Shown here piece by piece: positions 59,711 through 64,000 of a stretch of 64,000 nucleotides of DNA; within the stretch, counting starts at the first letter, position 1, and the number at the start of each line of letters is the position of its first letter. Made by a program: the position numbers and the translations under genes. This stretch comes from Pholis gunnellus (Eukaryota > Chordata > Actinopteri > Perciformes > Pholidae). Below the pieces are notes generated by a model. That model saw nothing but the letters and a program-made list of their open reading frames with translations. It was not told where the DNA came from and did not search any database. The stretch lies in NCBI GenBank assembly GCA_910591455.2, contig OU342815.1:24263856-24327855 (forward strand). The letters are read 5' to 3'.

Positions 59711-60460
59711 TTCAGCTTTGTCCTCCAGCGTGTTGAAGTGTCTCGCCTCTGGACAAAAGTCTCTGGTGGACAACGTTCATGAGTTGGTGCTAAAAGTATT
59801 AGACACAAATAAAATATCAAACTAGTTGCTGATTGTTTTCTTTTTCTCTGCATCATTTTTTCCTCTTTAGTCCCGACTCATAAATCATAAAAGCGTTGAC
59901 AGTAAACACGTGTCTGTTTATGTCAAACACAAAGATGAACGGATGCTTTGACTCAGACGCTCATGAATATCAGCTTGTTATTCAGACGGTAAGCTCATCT
60001 CAAAGCCTTTCCTTTTTTATGGTAAACCGATGCTCTTCCTCCTCCTCTTCCTCCTCCTCTTCCTCATCCTCTTCCTCTTTGATCGAGTCACAATCAAATC
60101 TCTGCACAAACATCCAGATACATCACATCCACAATGTGACAATAGAGTGTATCTGCATGTAGGAAGAAGCAAAGCAGGTTTCTCTGAGCTGAAGGCTTTA
60201 TCCCCCCCGGTCTTTAATTGCTGTCGTGAATCAGATGAGAAGTTGCTGCTCTTTGAGTAAACGCTTCTACGCAACAGTGCTTCCATTAACAATCACCAGA
60301 GATGCGTCGCTGAAAGCCTCGATGTGTGTGTTCCTGTACTACTATCTTTGTGGGGACCATGTCTTTAACCTGCAGAGTGAGGACACTTTTCTTTCCGCTT
60401 CAGGCGGTGGTGGATGATTCAATACCTTAAAGAAATTAGTCCACTGGAAGTTAAAATAAA
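59711..60460. other. Non-coding region, largely unique
   Basis: A CTCTTCCTCCT run at 60035-60080, otherwise unique. Short frames here lack recognisable protein features. Confidence 0.4.
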
Positions 60461-60703
60461 GTCTGTATATAAGAAGTGGACGTATTTGTCGTGATGTAAC
60501 CAATTGGTTTGTGGACCAATGTTTTTTGTTTTTTTGCAACCAGTGAACAGGAAGTGACCATATATGGACTGAGGAGGAGTGACGTAGAGACGCCGTATAC
60601 GTCTCTGGTAGAGACCTGTCAATCACTGTGTAGCCCCGCCCCTAAAGCATCCCCTGCTTTATGGTCTGTGTGACTCTAAATGGACCATCATTTACTAAAT
60701 GAA
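60461..60703 (+). repeat. Dispersed repeat family A, plus-strand 5' half
   Basis: From GTCTGTATATAAGAAGTGG to TTTACTAAATGAAC. A hAT-like end (GTTACTTCCCACCGCTG) follows at about 60761-60777. Confidence 0.82.
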
Positions 60704-60777
60704 CACTAAATGAATACTTTAGAATCCAACTAGTGTACAGTACTTGAGTAAATGTATTTAGTTACTTCCCACCGCTG

Positions 60778-63700
60778 CTCCCTTGTGTTTTCTACGTGTT
60801 GATGTTTTTGTGTATCTATGAGGACATTAATATGTATGAGTGTGTGTGTGTGTGTGTGTATGAGTGTGTGTGTTTGTGTGTGCATTGAGCTGAAGCTTAA
60901 TCCCAGAATATCTTCGGTTGTTTGTGTCAACGCAGCAGCTGAATAAACTTTATTGTTTCTGTATTCAGAGAGAAAAGTGTTTCGGCGGTGATAAGAAAGT
61001 AAAGCCCCCCCCCACTTCCCCCTGCTGTGACTCCTCTTCCTCTCCAGCTGTTCTTCAATAATAAAAACATCATTATGATGAAGACGTAATCTGTTTTTCT
61101 TTCTCCTCGTCGCTGTTAATTCGTCGCCGCTTTTGTTGGAGCTGCAGCTCTTCTGCCACGTCAGCAGAATGAACGTTAACCCTTTCACATCCATCTGCTC
61201 CTTTATGTCCCCTGAAGAGGAAGGTTGTTAAAATCCTCAGTGAAGCTGAACGCATGAGGGAACATGAACCACTATATTGTTTAGACATGTGACTCAAAAC
61301 CACAAAGATCCACCTCATGGTGGCGCTAGAGGAAGAATCAGTGGGGTTCATCATCTGGGCTCATGAATGTACGTTCATCCAGTAGTTGATGAGATATTTC
61401 AGTCTGGAACGAAGTTTAGAGAGGCTGTAAATGGCTGACAATGGTTGAAAATTTATGAAAATTTGCTAAAAAATTGGCTGAAAATAGCTAAAAACAGGAA
61501 ACTGGATGTTGTTTGAATTGTTTTTATTTCAGTGTGTCTTTGGGGGATGGGAGGGTCCTGTATACAAACATGTACTATCAATATACTTCAGTTCATAAAG
61601 AGAATATTTAGCCTGGAACAACAAAGAAACCATGTTTTGTTTTTTCTCACTCACTGGACAGGATGGGTTGTGTTACTGTGTTCAGAGTAGTTTCTGGTCT
61701 CCGTGGTGACCCAGGTCACAACTTGTATGTCGTGCACGAATTATCCTCAATTGGTCTTTGTTGTGCACTTCTGAATTTTTGTAACTTGGCGCAATCAGAG
61801 CACATTATTTACATTTTATAAAGAAGGACAATTAGTTCTTAGATGTTTTAGAAACAGGAGGTCAACATCTACATGTGAGTAAATATTTATCAGCCAAATC
61901 AAACAGTTTACAGGATGTTCAACCTTTGTTTCTTCATAATACATTTAATACTTGACTTGTTTCTTTACAGGGTTTGTATGAAGGTAATGAATATGAGATA
62001 TGAGTTTACATATTATTATAAACCCTCCTTTCTATAGTGGTTAGTTTATGGTGTTTAGATGTTACACTTGTTGTCTTTTTGATTCTTCACAGTTCATTTT
62101 GTTGGTACGTCTTCTAGTGTTATAGAGAATAAAGCCACAAACAGCACGCTGAGAGAATAAACACCTTTGTCTGCGCTCGTAGCTCGTAGCTCGTAGCCAT
62201 TAGCTGATAGCGCTAGCTCAAACGTCTCCTGCTGCTGTCACCATGAGTAGAGTTTTTATTCTAAGTCCAGAAAACAAACAAAATATGTTGTCTAAAGTAT
62301 CAACATCTGGTCGTTTCCGTCAAAACATATTAGCTGTTGCAGATGATTGTGTTTACGTGTTATTTATAGGAGAAACGTGTTATGATATGATGAGAGAAGA
62401 GATGTAGTGACACGGCTGTGCATTGATCTTTTATTGGACCGATAGAGAATCAATCAGACTTTTTTAAGAGTTCAGAGCTCTTTAAACACTCTGAAGGAGT
62501 CTGGAGCTCAAATTATCCCATGATGGTGAACTCCACCCAGTCTGTGTGTGTCTGTGTGTGTGTGTGAAAGCCAAAACATCTGGATTGCTCTTCAGATTTC
62601 TGGAAACAGCTCCATCCAACGAGAGTGTGAGTGTGTTCAGGTTGCTTCTTTTAAAGTTTTCAGACTAAAAGCTTTGTTTTAAGATGAAGTTTGGTCCGTT
62701 GTCTTTAGTTCTGGTCCCGTTTGTGTTCACGAGGACTTTTCTCAAACCAAGAGTCCTTCAGTCTAAAGTCACTCATTGACTGGATATCTGTCATGAAATT
62801 CAGCCTTTAGTTTGGACGTGTTAATTAGCTTGACCTCTTGACCTGATCAGTAAACTGGAGCCATGTGTACTTGTACACAGAAAACTCTCTAGAATATCTC
62901 CGTCCACACTAGAACGTAGAAACCAGTCCAAACGCTCGCTGGCCCAGTAGGTGGTGATAAAGTCAACGATACGTCAAACACCAGAGAAGAAGACTGTGAG
63001 CATGCTCAGTGAGCTTATTCTCCATGACAGTGTTAACTAATAGTAAACAATTGTAAATCTAATTATTTCTATATACTTGATTTTTGGTCACATGTTTACG
63101 GACGATGAAGCTGAGTTTCTTCTTAAAGTCACTTTAGAATATAAAGAGATGAAAACACAAGAAAATGTTGATTTGCAGTCTTTCTATATGAAATATTCAA
63201 TATTCCTGTAGAGGAAGACTGAAGGTGAGTTTCCTCATGTGACAGTATCGACTAAACTCAAGACTTCTCTGGTTGTTGTTGAACCTTCTGTAGTGTGATG
63301 ACGTCATGGTTCCACACTGATACAAAGTAACAGAGCTATTAAACATTCTAGTTTCAAACATATCCATTTTATTGACCTAAAACTCTGTTTGTGTGAACGA
63401 GAGGCCGAAGCGTAGAGGAAGATATTAAACATATCTGTAGACGGGGCCTGAGATGATCAATAGAAGCCGATCATATAATCAGAGAGAGATACTCTGATGG
63501 TGAAAGGACCAAACAGACGTCATGATTCTGTAAAAGTGGAATAAAGAACGCTGCTCTGGTTGCTCCAAAGACTGAAGTGCGAGGATATGTTTTATTTTAA
63601 AGATATTTTTGGGGGCAGTTGTTCCTTTATTTGACCGAGTAGGATGGAATCGGGGGATGGGCTGGAATCAAACCTGGGACGGTGACAGTTAAGATTTAAT

Positions 63701-64000
63701 GAAAGTGATTTCCAGAAGCAGACGATGTTTGTGGTTTGGATTTTTCCCTTTTCAGCAGAGAACATAAAAGATGTTCAGCCCTCTGTTTAAACTGAACATT
63801 TGGTTTTTATTTAAATGTCATTTCATGACTTTACCTTCAACACATCAGCAGCAGGATCTCATGACACATTCATGGTATAAAAAGCCTACAAAGTAAAACC
63901 TGCTGAGGTTCCTACAGACTCAGATTCATGTGAAGTCTTCGTTGAAGACGCCCTGAGACGGACAGACAGACAGACTGATGAGCTTCATGAGCCTCTTTGT
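60778..64000. other. Last 3.2 kb, no gene recognised
   Basis: GT repeat at 60840-60858; the segment at about 61905-61990 shared with lmln intron 6; a GGAATCAAACCTGGGAC motif at 63662 that resembles a dispersed-repeat box. Otherwise unique AT-rich sequence. If the CpG-rich exon at 40.7 kb is real, this could be intron. Confidence 0.45.

Noticed and set aside
59932..59990. Short frame MNGCFDSDAHEYQLVIQT ending at GTAAGC, like a small first exon
   Set aside because: No upstream promoter signal and no partner exon; a chance ATG-to-donor stretch cannot be excluded.
63655..63685. GGAATCAAACCTGGGAC resembling a reverse-complement tRNA B box
   Set aside because: No A box or cloverleaf nearby; more like a repeat-derived motif.

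Overview
This window is nuclear DNA from a teleost fish, probably a spiny-rayed (percomorph) species. The evidence is multi-exon vertebrate genes with GT-AG introns, very dense CA/GT microsatellites and minisatellites, and dispersed repeats of a kind common in percomorph genomes. Nothing bacterial, viral or organellar was recognised, and there is no operon, CRISPR or phage structure.

Layout. (1) 1-2.7 kb: upstream DNA with AT microsatellites and transposon remnants. (2) 2.8-15.5 kb, plus strand: an eight-exon TGF-beta receptor type II gene (tgfbr2), with a signal peptide, a cysteine-rich ectodomain, one membrane segment, a Ser/Thr kinase and an unusually acidic C-terminal tail. A 31-bp minisatellite lies between its stop codon and its polyadenylation signals. 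(3) 19.3-29.5 kb, plus strand: a sixteen-exon leishmanolysin-like M8 metallopeptidase (lmln, invadolysin) with HEIIH zinc site, third histidine, Met-turn and a GPI-type hydrophobic C-terminus. (4) 32.0-36.7 kb, minus strand: a five-exon lacc1 (FAMIN) gene, tail-to-tail with lmln, whose catalytic His/Cys/His are conserved with human spacing. (5) 40.65-40.89 kb: a CpG-rich stretch ending in a strong splice donor on the plus strand, perhaps the non-coding first exon of a gene diverging from lacc1. Human synteny suggests enox1, but no coding exon is visible to test this. (6) 41-64 kb: no coding exon recognised. It holds microsatellites, minisatellites, a second hAT element, a broken LINE reverse transcriptase on the minus strand, and a few repeat-free stretches that could be conserved non-coding elements.

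The three genes do not form a pathway. They are a TGF-beta receptor kinase, a cell-surface metallopeptidase and a purine enzyme of immunometabolism.

The most notable structure is the relation between tandem repeats and splice sites. Eight of the 26 introns carry a tandem array starting within about 30 nt of the 5' splice site. In lacc1 intron 2 each 29-bp unit contains a copy of the exon 2 splice donor. lmln intron 12 begins with CA repeats and ends with GT repeats, the arrangement described in teleosts as AC/GT-bridged introns. Other solid observations are two hAT elements with perfect 8-bp target-site duplications, two perfect hairpins in lmln intron 3, and a long near-perfect inverted repeat upstream of lacc1. 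I found no convincing wholly new gene system.
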